From assembly GCA_963782465.1 (NCBI GenBank), contig CAWAJR010000003.1:62001-126000 (forward strand): 64,000 nt of DNA. The letters are read 5' to 3'. The translations under genes and the position numbers were made by a program. The stretch is from JAODBJ01 sp963782465 (lineage in GTDB: Bacteria; Actinomycetota; Acidimicrobiia; IMCC26256; PALSA-610). A model generated the notes under the pieces. That model was not told where the DNA came from. It was given only the letters and a program-made list of their open reading frames with translations, and did not search any database. This document shows, one piece after another, positions 26,041 through 35,084 of the stretch. Within the stretch, counting starts at the first letter, position 1. Each line of letters begins with the position of its first letter.

Positions 26041-26970
26041 TCATTCCGTGATGGTGACTGCCGGCAAGTGGGTGTCCCACATTCGGAACAGCACGTCGAG
26101 TACCTCGTCGGCCGCGGCGAACCCGCCGAGGTGGCTCTCGCCCGGCCGGACGGTGACCGATGCGCCCTGTACGAGTGACGCCATGTGCTCACCGTGCGCG
26201 AGCGGGACGATGTTGTCCGTGTCGCCGTGCCAGAAGTGGATCGGGACGCGCAGCTCCCGCAGCGAGAACCCCCACGGCCGCCAAAACAGGATGAGGTCGA
26301 AGACCGGCGCCCGCATACCCGGCTTGCTCCCGTTCAGCAGATCGTCGAGAAACATCTTCTTCATCCCCGGCTGGGCAAAGACCCGGCGGTCGCCCTCGGG
26401 CGAGATGCGCGCGTAGAACTCGAACGCCGGCGACGAGAACGGGCGAAGCGCCCACACGAAGCCCGCGAACCCGAGCGCAAGCGGCCTGCGCAACCGCGTG
26501 AAGACCGGAGCGAACAACGCGGTGCGGCCGATGATGCCGCCTTCCGCCGCATCGGGGCCGATCGTCGGGGCCACGCCGCCGAGGACTGCAGCCGCCGCGA
26601 TCCGGTCGGGGAGCGCGGCGCAACACGCGAGCGCGTACGGTCCTCCACCCGACAGGCCGACGATCCCGCACTCTTCGACACCGAGCCGATCGGCGACGAC
26701 CGCGAAGTCGCCCGCCCAGTCGACGATGCGGTCGTACAGATGCGGTGTCGACAACCCCACACCCGGCCGGTCGATGCCGATGAGGCGCACGCCGCGTTCG
26801 TGGGCCGCGACGCGAGCGCGGTGGGGGATCTGACGACGTGCGCCCGGTGTGCCGTGAAACCAGAACACCGTTCGCCCGCGTGCGGCTCCGAACTCGACAA
26901 AGCCCAGCCGTCGCCCGTCGGGCAACCGCACGGTCCCTTCGAAGCGGGGCGAGATCAGGTCGGCGCTCAC
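26041..26970 (-). CDS. Alpha/beta hydrolase
   Basis: About 309 residues. The oxyanion motif is FHGTPGARR, the nucleophile elbow GLSGGGPYALA (Ser about 114), the Asp in WHGDTDNIVP (about 252) and the His in ESHLGG (about 284). A lid follows with a hydrophobic patch (RPLALGFAGFVWALRPF). Substrate is unknown; epoxide, lactone or ester hydrolysis are all possible. The start is uncertain: GTG at 26970 gives the best family length, while longer in-frame starts exist up to 27093. It converges with the esterase-like gene at its 3' end. Confidence 0.85.
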   Translation of the reverse strand: MSADLISPRFEGTVRLPDGRRLGFVEFGAARGRTVFWFHGTPGARRQIPHRARVAAHERGVRLIGIDRPGVGLSTPHLYDRIVDWAGDFAVVADRLGVEECGIVGLSGGGPYALACCAALPDRIAAAAVLGGVAPTIGPDAAEGGIIGRTALFAPVFTRLRRPLALGFAGFVWALRPFSSPAFEFYARISPEGDRRVFAQPGMKKMFLDDLLNGSKPGMRAPVFDLILFWRPWGFSLRELRVPIHFWHGDTDNIVPLAHGEHMASLVQGASVTVRPGESHLGGFAAADEVLDVLFRMWDTHLPAVTITE

Positions 26971-27140
26971 GACCACCGTCCCGGGGTCGTGTTCGTCATG
27001 GCGACCGCACGTCGATCTCCGCCGAGCATGCCTCCATCGTCGGGTTACGGCACGCGAAGCGGGCAGGGTCGAACGTCCTGACGTTCGCCGCACGCCGTCA
27101 CCGTCTCCACGGCCTGTGATCGTCGATCACTCGACCGGCG

Positions 27141-27965
27141 TCAGGTTCGCCCGCTGAAGTCGACCTGGCCGGTCGCGAGGGCGGCGTTGAAGCCGCCGTC
27201 GATGTCGAGGTTCACACCGTTCACGTACGACGCGGCCGGTGAACCGAGGTACGCGAGCGCCAGTGCGACCTCGCGGGGATCGACGGCCCGGCCGTTCATC
27301 TCACGGATGTTCCAGTCGATGATCTTGTCGCTCGTCGTGGCGCGGAAGTCGGGAAGCAGTGGCGTGTCGATCGGGCCCGGGCAGACGGTGTTGGTACGCA
27401 CGCCACGCCGCATCGTCGAGCGCGACGACCGGAGCGTGTACAGCTCCACGACCTCTTTGGAGAAGTTGTACGGACCTTGGTCGAGCGTCGGCATGTTCTC
27501 CGCGAACCAGCGCTGCGACGCGGCCCAACCGGCGGCGACATCGATGTCGAGGAGCGCGCCGATCGGCTGTGACCGTTTGCGCCACAGGTTGCCGGCGATC
27601 GACGCGGTGTTGACGATGGCGCCGCCTTCCGGGATGCGGTCGAGCAGGCCCTCCGACAGGGTGCGCAGCGCGAGGTAATTGACCGCCAACACGACAGGGG
27701 CGGGTTGCGTGTCGGCAACGCCCGCGTTGTTGAACAGGGCGTGTACCGGGCCGTCGAGACGCGCGACGGCGTCGCGTACGGCGGCTTCGTCGGAGAGATC
27801 GGTGGCGAGGAAGGTGTCGTGCGGCCCGCTCGGCGCGTCGAGGTCGAGCACCGCGACGGGCGCGGCGCCGAGTTCGGCGAGCACGTCGAGCAGCGCCGCG
27901 CCGACGCCTCGAGCCGCGCCCGTGACCACGACGCCGCGGCCGTCATAGCTGAACGGGTGCTTCAC
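27141..27965 (-). CDS. Short-chain dehydrogenase/reductase (SDR)
   Basis: A 274-residue Rossmann oxidoreductase. The cofactor motif is TGAARGVG (about 14-21), ALFNNAGVAD gives the NNAG motif, catalytic Ser is in IVNTASIAGN, and YNFSK is the YxxxK pair. The tail has PIDTPLL and GGFNA. AAGGGAG lies 9 nt before the GTG at 27965, which is why I chose this start over the ATG 8 codons upstream. It is divergent from the double-TetR gene and may belong to its regulon. Confidence 0.92.
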   Translation of the reverse strand: MKHPFSYDGRGVVVTGAARGVGAALLDVLAELGAAPVAVLDLDAPSGPHDTFLATDLSDEAAVRDAVARLDGPVHALFNNAGVADTQPAPVVLAVNYLALRTLSEGLLDRIPEGGAIVNTASIAGNLWRKRSQPIGALLDIDVAAGWAASQRWFAENMPTLDQGPYNFSKEVVELYTLRSSRSTMRRGVRTNTVCPGPIDTPLLPDFRATTSDKIIDWNIREMNGRAVDPREVALALAYLGSPAASYVNGVNLDIDGGFNAALATGQVDFSGRT

Positions 27966-28098
27966 GGTTCCGGTCTCCCTTGGTGGCAACGCGACGATCC
28001 CGCCGCCGATGGGTCGGGCGGACGTCAGCTAACAGTCGTGTTCTCCATCTCGCTGCCTTTCCCCCGAATAACCCGTGCCGGTGGCTGGTAGCGAGTGG

Positions 28099-28119
28099 AT
28101 TACTAACGCTAGCGTCTCG
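28099..28119. promoter_or_regulatory. Candidate TetR operator
   Basis: ACGCTAGCGT (28106-28115) is a perfect 10-bp palindrome inside ATTACTAACGCTAGCGTCTC, lying 34 bp before the double-TetR start and between it and the divergent SDR gene. Size and position fit an autoregulatory TetR site. Confidence 0.4.
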
Positions 28120-28148
28120 TCCGGAACGGAGCCCCGGCAAGGAGCCGC

Positions 28149-29471
28149 ATGCGCCACGACGACCAAGAGGGTCGTTCACCAGGAGCAGTCGCAGTCGTTC
28201 GCCGCGCGCCCTTCTCCGACAACCCGAGGGTCGGAGCGAAAGGGCGCCTCACTCGGCAGCGGATCCTCGACGCGGCCCTGCGCGCCTTCGGCGACAAGGG
28301 GTATCGGGCCTGCAGCGTCGATGAAATCACCCGGATCGCTCGCTGTTCGAGAGTGGCCTTCTACCAGTACTTCGCCAGCAAGGAGGAGGTGTTCCGGAAC
28401 CTCGCCGAGCAGGTTGCCCACCAGGTCATCGCGTCGACCGAGACCCTCGACCCGGTCACCGCCGATCTCGAAGGCTGGACGGCGCTGCGAGCGTGGATCG
28501 GTCGGTACGCGGAGATCCACGCGCGCTACGAGCCGGTGTTCCACGCGTTCGAAGGCGACGAGGTGCTCGCGGTCGTCGCCCGGCACACGGGGGAGCAGAC
28601 CTTCACGTGGATCCGCGCGAGGTTCGCGACCACGACCCTGCCGCCGCGGCACGTCGATCGGGTCATCCGGCTGCTGCTCGAATGCCTGAACCACACCTTC
28701 GACGTGAGCGCGACGCTCCGCTCGGTCGCGCCCGACGCGTACCCGCCCGGGGCCATCGAGATCGCGCTGACCGACATCGTGCATCGCACGTTGTTCGGTC
28801 TGTGCGCGGGAGTGAACGTGCATGCTCCCGCGAGTTCGCCCTCACCCCCGCCTTCGCCGGCCACCGGCTCCGAGATCCTGGCGCTGTTGCAGCCGCGCCG
28901 CACGACCGACGCGGCACCGGAACCTGGCCGTCCGCTCGATCCGCTGCTCGCCTCGGCGCGCGACGTCTTCGTCGCGAAGGGGTACCACGACACGCGCGTC
29001 GAGGACCTCATCGCCGCCGCGGGGGTCTCACGCAGCGCGTTCTACCGACGGTTCCGGAACAAGGAGCAACTCGCGCGCGTCCTCACCGCGGCCGCGGTGC
29101 GAGCCGTCGGCAACGTGGTGCTCGACATTCCCGACATCACCGCGCTCGAAACGCCCGCGGCGAAGGACGCGCTGCGCCGGTGGCTTCGCCGCTACGTCGC
29201 CGTGCAGGTCGACGACGCGGCGATGCAGCGCGTGTGGGTCGACGCCGCACTGCAGGCCCCGGCACTCCGGGCCGAGTCGTCACCCCTGCTCGAGTGGGGC
29301 CGACGGCGGATGTCGCGTTTCCTGCAGCCGCGCGGGTTCGGTGATGTCGATACCGAGGCCGTCGTCATGATCGCCCTGCTGGGTGTGTTCGGGGCGCGGC
29401 CGCGCCCGGCCGCCGAAGTCGACGCGGCCGCGCAGATCATCGAGCGCGGTTTGCTCGGTGCCGACCAGTGA
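28149..29471 (+). CDS. Tandem double-TetR-domain transcriptional regulator
   Basis: A 440-residue protein that is two TetR units in one chain. The first helix-turn-helix is at about 34-82 (LTRQRILDAALRAFGDKGY, EITRIARCSRVAFYQYF); the second at about 262-311 (LLASARDVFVAKGY, DLIAAAGVSRSAFYRRF). Each is followed by its own helical ligand domain; a Pro/Ser linker (ASSPSPPPSPATGS, about 228-241) joins them. Usual TetR proteins are about 200 residues and dimeric, so this may be a covalent pseudo-dimer. AAGGAG precedes the ATG. Its TGA lies just before the P450 gene, suggesting co-transcription. Confidence 0.9.
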   Translation: MRHDDQEGRSPGAVAVVRRAPFSDNPRVGAKGRLTRQRILDAALRAFGDKGYRACSVDEITRIARCSRVAFYQYFASKEEVFRNLAEQVAHQVIASTETLDPVTADLEGWTALRAWIGRYAEIHARYEPVFHAFEGDEVLAVVARHTGEQTFTWIRARFATTTLPPRHVDRVIRLLLECLNHTFDVSATLRSVAPDAYPPGAIEIALTDIVHRTLFGLCAGVNVHAPASSPSPPPSPATGSEILALLQPRRTTDAAPEPGRPLDPLLASARDVFVAKGYHDTRVEDLIAAAGVSRSAFYRRFRNKEQLARVLTAAAVRAVGNVVLDIPDITALETPAAKDALRRWLRRYVAVQVDDAAMQRVWVDAALQAPALRAESSPLLEWGRRRMSRFLQPRGFGDVDTEAVVMIALLGVFGARPRPAAEVDAAAQIIERGLLGADQ

Positions 29472-29482
29472 GAGGAGCATGC

Positions 29483-30775
29483 GTGCGCACTGACGCCCCC
29501 GACTTCGAAACGGTCGACTTCTTACGCGCGAAACGCGTCTGGCAAGACCCGTACCCCTACTTCGCGTACCTCCGGGAGCGGAGCCCGCTCTGGCGGGAAC
29601 CGGTCCGCGGCGTGGTCATGGTCACCGGGTTCGAGGAGGCGATGGCGATCTACAACGACCACGCGACCTTCTCGTCGTGCAACACGGTGGCCGGACCGTT
29701 CGCCGACTGGCCGGTGCCGCTCGAGGGCGACGACATCAGCGACATCATCGAGCAGTACCGCGACCGGCTCATCTTCAGCGACCAGTTGCCGTCGTTCGAT
29801 CAGCCGAAGCACACCGCGCACCGCGGGCTGCTGATGCGTCTCATCACGCCGAAGCGCCTGAAGGAGAACGAAGCCTTCATGTGGAGGCTCGCCGATCGTC
29901 AACTCGACGAGTTCGTCGAGCGCGGCGAGTGCGAGTTCATCCGCGACTACGCCAACCCGTTCACCCTGCTCGTCATCGCCGACCTGCTCGGTGTGCCCGA
30001 GGAAGAGCACGAGACGTTCCGTGCCGAACTGCAGGGCGACCAGCTCCCGTCGCAGGGCGGCGAGATGGTGCACAAGCCTCTCGAATTCCTGTACGACCGC
30101 TTCACGCGCTTCATCGTCGACCGTCGCCGGGAGCCGCGCGCCGACGTCATGACGGACCTGGCGACCGCGAAGTTTCCCGACGGGACCTTGCCCGACGTCA
30201 AGGACGTCATGCTGATCGCCGCGAACCTGTTCGCCGCGGGGCAGGAGACCACGGCCCGCCTGTTCGGCACCATGCTCCGATACCTCGGTGAGCAGCCCGA
30301 CCTCCAACGCCGGCTCCGCGACGATCGCGACCTGATACCGGCGTTCATCGAAGAATCGTTGCGACTCGAGACGCCGCTGCACGCGCAGTTCCGGCTCGCA
30401 CGCGTCTCGACCACGGTCGGCGGTGTCGACATCCCGGCCGGCACCACGCTCATGATGCTCAACGGCGCCGCCAACCGCGACCCACGCGAGTTCGAAAACC
30501 CCGACGAGTTGCGCCTCGACCGTGTGAACGGCCGCCACCATCTCGGGTTCGGGTTCGGGATCCATACGTGCGCGGGTGCACCGTTGGCGCGAGCGGAGGC
30601 GCGCATCAGTCTCGAGTGCATCCTCGACCGCATGGGCGACATCAGGATCTCGGAAACCGAACACGGACCGCCCGATGCCCGCCGCTACGACTACACGCCG
30701 ATCTACCTGCTGCGGGGTCTCGAACGGCTCCACCTGGAGTTCAGCCCGATCACGAGGAGCAATCATCATGGGTAA
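29483..30775 (+). CDS. Cytochrome P450
   Basis: A 430-residue monooxygenase with all landmarks: I-helix LFAAGQETTARLF (about 247-259), the ExxR in EESLRLE, and the haem loop GFGFGIHTCAGAPLA (about 353). The GTG at 29483 follows AGGAG by 5 nt; an in-frame GTG at 29468 overlaps the upstream stop and has no ribosome binding site. It overlaps the aldehyde dehydrogenase ATG by 8 bp, so oxidation of an alkyl or terpene carbon followed by aldehyde oxidation is likely. Electron-transfer partners are not nearby. Confidence 0.95.
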   Translation: MRTDAPDFETVDFLRAKRVWQDPYPYFAYLRERSPLWREPVRGVVMVTGFEEAMAIYNDHATFSSCNTVAGPFADWPVPLEGDDISDIIEQYRDRLIFSDQLPSFDQPKHTAHRGLLMRLITPKRLKENEAFMWRLADRQLDEFVERGECEFIRDYANPFTLLVIADLLGVPEEEHETFRAELQGDQLPSQGGEMVHKPLEFLYDRFTRFIVDRRREPRADVMTDLATAKFPDGTLPDVKDVMLIAANLFAAGQETTARLFGTMLRYLGEQPDLQRRLRDDRDLIPAFIEESLRLETPLHAQFRLARVSTTVGGVDIPAGTTLMMLNGAANRDPREFENPDELRLDRVNGRHHLGFGFGIHTCAGAPLARAEARISLECILDRMGDIRISETEHGPPDARRYDYTPIYLLRGLERLHLEFSPITRSNHHG

Positions 30776-32264
30776 CACGACGGCAGCGCCGGTGCGTCAT
30801 GCGGACCGGTTCTTCATCGGCGGGGAGTGGGTTGCGCCGTCGTCGGACGCGACGATCGACGTCATCGACTCGACGAACGAAGCGCGCTACTACACGATCG
30901 CCGAAGCCGCGGCCGCCGACGTGGCGCGAGCCGTCGCGTCGGCGCGAGATGCATTCGACACCGGCCCGTGGCCCCGGCTGACCCACGCGGAACGAGCCGA
31001 GTACCTGCGCGCGCTCGGCGAGGGGCTGCAGGAGCGCAACGACGTGCTCGGCCAGCTGTGGCCGCGCGAGTCGGGCGCCTTGCACCAGGTCGCGCAGTTC
31101 GCGGGGAGGATCGGGTCGCGAGCGCTCGAGTCGTACGCGGCCCTGGCCGGCACGTTCCCTTTCGAAGAGGAGTGCCCGCCCACCGCGGGCGGCGAGTTCG
31201 GCCTGTTGGTCCGGGAGCCCGTCGGGGTCGTGGGTGCGATCATCCCGTGGAACGCACCGGTGGCGCTCATCTGCCACAAGATCGGCCCGGCACTGCTTGC
31301 CGGTTGCACGGTGGTGCTGAAGTCGGCGCCGGAGGCGCCCGGTGAGGGTTACGTCTTCGCGGAGGTCGCCGAGCAGATCGGTTTACCCGCCGGTGTCCTC
31401 AACGTGCTGACCGCCGACCGGGAAGTGTCGGAACAGCTCGTCCGCGACCCCGGCGTCGACAAGATCACCTTCACCGGTTCGACCGCGGCGGGGCGGCGCA
31501 TCGCGTCGTTGTGCGGCGAGCGGATCGCACGTTGCACGCTCGAGCTCGGCGGGAAGTCGGCCGCGGTGATCCTCGACGACATGGATCTCGAAACCGCGGC
31601 GAAGACCATTGCGCGCGCCGAGTGCGCGCTCTCGGGGCAGGTCTGCTCGTCGTTGACCCGCGTCGTCGTGACGAAGGACCGGCACGACGAGATGGCCGAC
31701 GCGCTCGCGGCGCGTTTCTCCAAGGTGCGCGTCGGCGACCCGTTCGACCCGGAGACGCAGATGGGACCGCTGGTGTCACAACGGCAGCGGGACCGGGTCG
31801 AGGGGTACATCGCCAAAGGCACCGAAGGCGGGGCAACCCTCGTCGCGGGCGGCGGGCGTCCCGAGCACCTCGATCGCGGGTGGTACGTCGAGCCGACCGT
31901 CTTCGCCAATGTCGACAACGCGTCGACGATCGCACGCGAGGAGATCTTCGGCCCGGTGCTGACCGTGATCCCGGCGGCCGACGAACAAGACGCGGTGAGG
32001 ATCGCCAACGACACCATCTACGGGCTCAACGCGTCGGTGTTCACCAACGACGTGGAACGCGCCCGGACCGTCGCGGGCCAGCTGCGGTCCGGCACCGTCG
32101 GGCACAATGCCTTCCGGACCGACTTCGGTATGGCGTTCGGCGGCTTCAAGCAGTCGGGCATCGGTCGCGAAGGCGGCAAAGAGGGGATCCTCCCCTTCGT
32201 GGAGACCAAGACGGTCATCCTCGAAGGCCGGCCCGGCAAGTACGGAGGTGGCCATGCTGCGTGA
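30768..32264 (+). CDS. NAD(P)-dependent aldehyde dehydrogenase
   Basis: A 498-residue enzyme of the ALDH superfamily. IIPWNAPVAL is the cofactor-site Asn motif (about 161), FTGSTAAGRR follows at about 237, LELGGKSA carries the catalytic Glu (about 258) and GQVCSS the catalytic Cys (about 292). EEIFGPVLTVIP and FGGFKQSGIGREGG complete the fold. The gene is translationally coupled to the P450 gene. It probably converts the aldehyde arising from the P450 product to an acid. Confidence 0.95.
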   Translation: MGNTTAAPVRHADRFFIGGEWVAPSSDATIDVIDSTNEARYYTIAEAAAADVARAVASARDAFDTGPWPRLTHAERAEYLRALGEGLQERNDVLGQLWPRESGALHQVAQFAGRIGSRALESYAALAGTFPFEEECPPTAGGEFGLLVREPVGVVGAIIPWNAPVALICHKIGPALLAGCTVVLKSAPEAPGEGYVFAEVAEQIGLPAGVLNVLTADREVSEQLVRDPGVDKITFTGSTAAGRRIASLCGERIARCTLELGGKSAAVILDDMDLETAAKTIARAECALSGQVCSSLTRVVVTKDRHDEMADALAARFSKVRVGDPFDPETQMGPLVSQRQRDRVEGYIAKGTEGGATLVAGGGRPEHLDRGWYVEPTVFANVDNASTIAREEIFGPVLTVIPAADEQDAVRIANDTIYGLNASVFTNDVERARTVAGQLRSGTVGHNAFRTDFGMAFGGFKQSGIGREGGKEGILPFVETKTVILEGRPGKYGGGHAA

Positions 32265-32343
32265 CGATGTGCAGGCGATGGCCGGCAGGGTGAATCGCGC
32301 GTTGTGGGCCGCGCCACGAGTGGACGAGATCCTGGCGGCTTAA
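32254..32343 (+). CDS. 29-residue small ORF downstream of the aldehyde dehydrogenase gene
   Basis: ATG at 32254, preceded by GGAGGTG (32244-32250), starts a short ORF (MLRDDVQAMAGRVNRALWA, ending VDEILAA) that overlaps the dehydrogenase end by 11 bp. The ribosome binding site is one of the better ones in the region, which argues that it is translated. An amphipathic helix is predicted. No family is recognised; it could be a regulatory peptide or the stump of a deleted gene. Confidence 0.4.
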   Translation: MLRDDVQAMAGRVNRALWAAPRVDEILAA

Positions 32344-32376
32344 GCTCGGTCCCGGCGGCGAGGGAGGAGCACGCAA

Positions 32377-32898
32377 ATGAGCGACGCGCAGGAGACCGCG
32401 ATTCTGGCGGGAGGTTGCTTCTGGGGGATGCAGGACCTCATCCGCAAACGGCCCGGTGTGATCTCGACGAGGGTCGGCTACACGGGCGGCGACGTACCGA
32501 ACGCGACCTACCGGAACCACCGCGGCCATGCCGAAGCGATCGAGATCGTGTTCGATCCCGAGCAGCTCAGCTACCGCGACCTGCTCGAGTTCTTCTTCCA
32601 GATCCACGACCCGACGACGAAGGACCGCCAGGGCAACGACGTCGGGAGCAGTTACCGGTCGGCGATCTTCTACACGACCGAGACGCAGAAGCAGACCGCG
32701 CTCGACACGATCGCCGACGTCGACGCGTCGGGTTTGTGGCCGGGGAAAGTGGTGACCGAGGTGACGCCGGCCGGCGCGTTCTGGGAGGCGGAGCCCGAGC
32801 ACCAGGACTACCTCGAGCGTTACCCGAACGGCTACACGTGCCACTTCGTGCGCGACGGCTGGAAGCTCCCGCGCCGATCGGAGCGCGTCGTTCCCTGA
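32377..32898 (+). CDS. msrA: Peptide-methionine (S)-S-oxide reductase
   Basis: A 173-residue MsrA. The catalytic GGCFWG is at residues 12-17, followed by VGYTGGDVPNATYRN, HAEAIEIVFDPE and the conserved FFQIHDPTTKDRQGNDVGSSYRS region. It repairs oxidised methionine in the cytosol using thioredoxin. GGGAGGAG precedes the ATG. It stands 33 bp after the small ORF and 30 bp before a small downstream gene, probably in one transcript with the latter. Confidence 0.97.
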   Translation: MSDAQETAILAGGCFWGMQDLIRKRPGVISTRVGYTGGDVPNATYRNHRGHAEAIEIVFDPEQLSYRDLLEFFFQIHDPTTKDRQGNDVGSSYRSAIFYTTETQKQTALDTIADVDASGLWPGKVVTEVTPAGAFWEAEPEHQDYLERYPNGYTCHFVRDGWKLPRRSERVVP

Positions 32899-32928
32899 GG
32901 GATCAAGCATCGCAGCGGAGGAGACGTC

Positions 32929-33114
32929 ATGCCGACCTACCGGATCGTCTACGGAGATGCCGAACAAGTCGTACGGGAAACGTTCAACGACGTCGTGGTG
33001 GAGCGAGAAGACGGCTGGGTCGTGTTGTTCCGAGGACGTGACGCGATCCTGCGGGTCCACGAGGATCACGTGCAGTCGCTCGACCTCGTGACCGATACCG
33101 CCACCAGTACGTAA
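32929..33114 (+). CDS. Small hypothetical protein
   Basis: A 61-residue protein (MPTYRIVYGDAEQVVRETF, with hydrophobic alternation GWVVLFRGRDAILRVHEDHVQSL) predicted as a small all-beta or alpha-beta fold. GGAGGAG lies 9 nt before the ATG. I do not recognise the family. Its position directly after msrA suggests co-expression in oxidative stress, but nothing in the sequence proves it. Confidence 0.65.
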   Translation: MPTYRIVYGDAEQVVRETFNDVVVEREDGWVVLFRGRDAILRVHEDHVQSLDLVTDTATST

Positions 33115-33161
33115 CGCCGCCGCGCGACCGGCACGCGGGGGCGTTCCGGCGCCGATCGTGA

Positions 33162-34655
33162 TCAGAACTTGAACTCGTCGACGAGTTCTTTCAGGTCGGC
33201 AGCCATCCGGGTGAGTTCTTCGACCGCCCCGTTCGAGGAGACCACCGCGCTCGCGGTGTCCGACACTGCGGAGGCGACCCCGGCGACGTTGCTCCCGATC
33301 TCCGATGTGGTTGCCGCCTGCTCCTCGACGGCCGACGCGATCGATCCCTGCAGCGCGTCGAGCCGTCCGATGATCTCGGTGATCTGCCCGATCGCCGCGA
33401 CGGATTCGCGAGTGTGTTGCTGCACGTCTTCGATGCGTCCCGCGATCTCCTCGGTGGCTTCGGCGGTCTGGGCGGCCAGCGCCTTCACTTCGTTCGCGAC
33501 GACACCGAAGCCCTTCCCGGCGTCACCGGCACGGGCGGCCTCGATCGTCGCGTTGAGCGCGAGCAGGTTCGTCTGGCTGGCGATGGTCGTGATCAGGTCG
33601 ACGACGTGGCTGATCTGGGCCGAACTGTTCCCGAGGTCCTCGACGCTTTGGTTCGTGCGGTCAGCCAGGCTGGCCGCCTCGTTCGTCACGGTCGCAGCTT
33701 CGGTGGTCGAGCGTGCGATTTCGGTGATCGTCGCGGTCATTTGCTCGATGGCGGCGGCGACAGAACCCGACTGCGCCGAAGCTTCCTCCGCGTTCGCGCC
33801 GACCTGCGTCGTCACTGCCGACAGCTCGGTCGCGGCCGCGGCGACGGATGCCGCGTTCGTGTCGATCGTGCCGAGGGCCTCGCGCAGCGCACCGGCGGCC
33901 GTGTTCAACGATGCGGCCATGAGCGCCGTCTCGTCGTGGCTACGCACGGAGATGTTCGCGGTGAGGTCTTTGCGGGCGAGCGCGTCGAGCGCGTTCACGC
34001 TGCGGCGCAAGGGACGGCTGATCCCGATGGCGATGACGGCGCCGAACAGGAACGCGCCGAACGCACCCGCGATGACCAGCGCGAGCAGTTCGCTCCGCGC
34101 CGCGCTCGCGTTCTTCTGCGAGACGACCTGGATCTGGTTGCCGCTCGCGATCTGAGCCGCGATGAGCGTGTCGAGCGCCCCGAACGCGCGCTGGACTGCC
34201 GGCGTGAACTTCGTGTCGCGGATCGCGAGGTACCCGTCGACGTTGTGGCTCGCGACGAGCGGCCAGTACGCCTTGACGATCAGGTCCTGGTAGCCCTTCC
34301 AAGCCGCGTCGAAACTTGCCAGTTCCGCCGTGTGCACACCCTGGCCGGCGGCGTACTTCGCGCGATCGGCCGCGACCGCGGCCACGTACGATGCGTACGT
34401 CTTCTTGGTTGCGGTCTGGTACGCGGGATCGGCCGACAGGATCGCCGCGGTCGCGGCCAAGCGGGCCTGGAGCGCGTCGGCGTGCATTGCCGCGAGTTGA
34501 GCGATCGGGACGGCAGATTCCTTGTGGACCTTGTCCACGGCGCGCTGCGTGTTCTGCAACTTCGCGATCCCGACGGCCCCGACGGCGACGAGAACCATCG
34601 CAACGACACCAAACGAGGCCAGCAGCTTCGACCAGACCGGTACTCGACGCTTCAC
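33162..34655 (-). CDS. Methyl-accepting chemotaxis-type receptor
   Basis: A 497-residue chemoreceptor. TM1 is at about 11-32, the four-helix-bundle-like periplasmic domain (NTQRAVDKVHKESAVPIAQL) at about 33-180, and TM2 at about 185-205. A HAMP-like stretch (ISRPLRRSVNALDALARKDL) precedes a signalling domain with the hairpin region FGVVANEVKALAAQTAEATEE. I chose GTG at 34655 because GAAGGAG is 5 nt upstream. No che or flagellar genes are in the window, so it may serve pili or a distant array. A second receptor of the same type lies at 36642-38243. Confidence 0.93.
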   Translation of the reverse strand: MKRRVPVWSKLLASFGVVAMVLVAVGAVGIAKLQNTQRAVDKVHKESAVPIAQLAAMHADALQARLAATAAILSADPAYQTATKKTYASYVAAVAADRAKYAAGQGVHTAELASFDAAWKGYQDLIVKAYWPLVASHNVDGYLAIRDTKFTPAVQRAFGALDTLIAAQIASGNQIQVVSQKNASAARSELLALVIAGAFGAFLFGAVIAIGISRPLRRSVNALDALARKDLTANISVRSHDETALMAASLNTAAGALREALGTIDTNAASVAAAATELSAVTTQVGANAEEASAQSGSVAAAIEQMTATITEIARSTTEAATVTNEAASLADRTNQSVEDLGNSSAQISHVVDLITTIASQTNLLALNATIEAARAGDAGKGFGVVANEVKALAAQTAEATEEIAGRIEDVQQHTRESVAAIGQITEIIGRLDALQGSIASAVEEQAATTSEIGSNVAGVASAVSDTASAVVSSNGAVEELTRMAADLKELVDEFKF

Positions 34656-35084
34656 AACTGCTCCTTCAGCGGGGTGTCGCGCCTGCGCGCGAGTGACTGA
34701 CACCAACCTTCTCGGCCGAAGGTGTCGCCAAGCCAATGCCCGAAGTGGGCCTTCGCGTCCGTCCGAGAAACTTGGAGAATGTCAGCCGGCCTACCGCCGG
34801 CGAGCCGCGGCGCCCGCGCTGACGGCCTCGCGACCGTAGAGCAATTGGCCTCTTTTACGAGATAGGTGACGGCGCGATGGTCGCGCATAGCTCTGAATAG
34901 CGGCTGGGGCGGCAGGAGCCATCGGGGCATCGAGATATCCAGCAGTAGACGATTCTGCACTGCTGGGCATTCTTTCCATTGTCGGCCGAGTGTGCCGCGC
35001 CGATCCAGGAATTTCCTGGGTCATCTCGCCATGTACGCGCGGCCGAACCTCTTGTATTCAATGCTGAGAGAACAGGAGTAACCC
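34656..35084. other. 429-bp intergenic region with two palindromes (AT-richer leader)
   Basis: The region separates the divergent chemoreceptor and the NlpC/P60 gene and is less GC-rich than its neighbours. It holds a hairpin with 8-bp arms CCAGCAGT/ACTGCTGG (34939-34946 and 34959-34966, loop 12 nt) and a 15-bp palindrome CCAGGAATTTCCTGG (35005-35019). AGGAG precedes the ATG at 35085. I looked for c-di-AMP (ydaO) and c-di-GMP riboswitch cores and saw neither. No convincing ORF is present. Confidence 0.5.

Noticed and set aside
34740..35084. c-di-AMP (ydaO) or c-di-GMP riboswitch before the NlpC/P60 gene
   Set aside because: Such elements are common before wall hydrolases, but none of the conserved core strings could be found in this leader.
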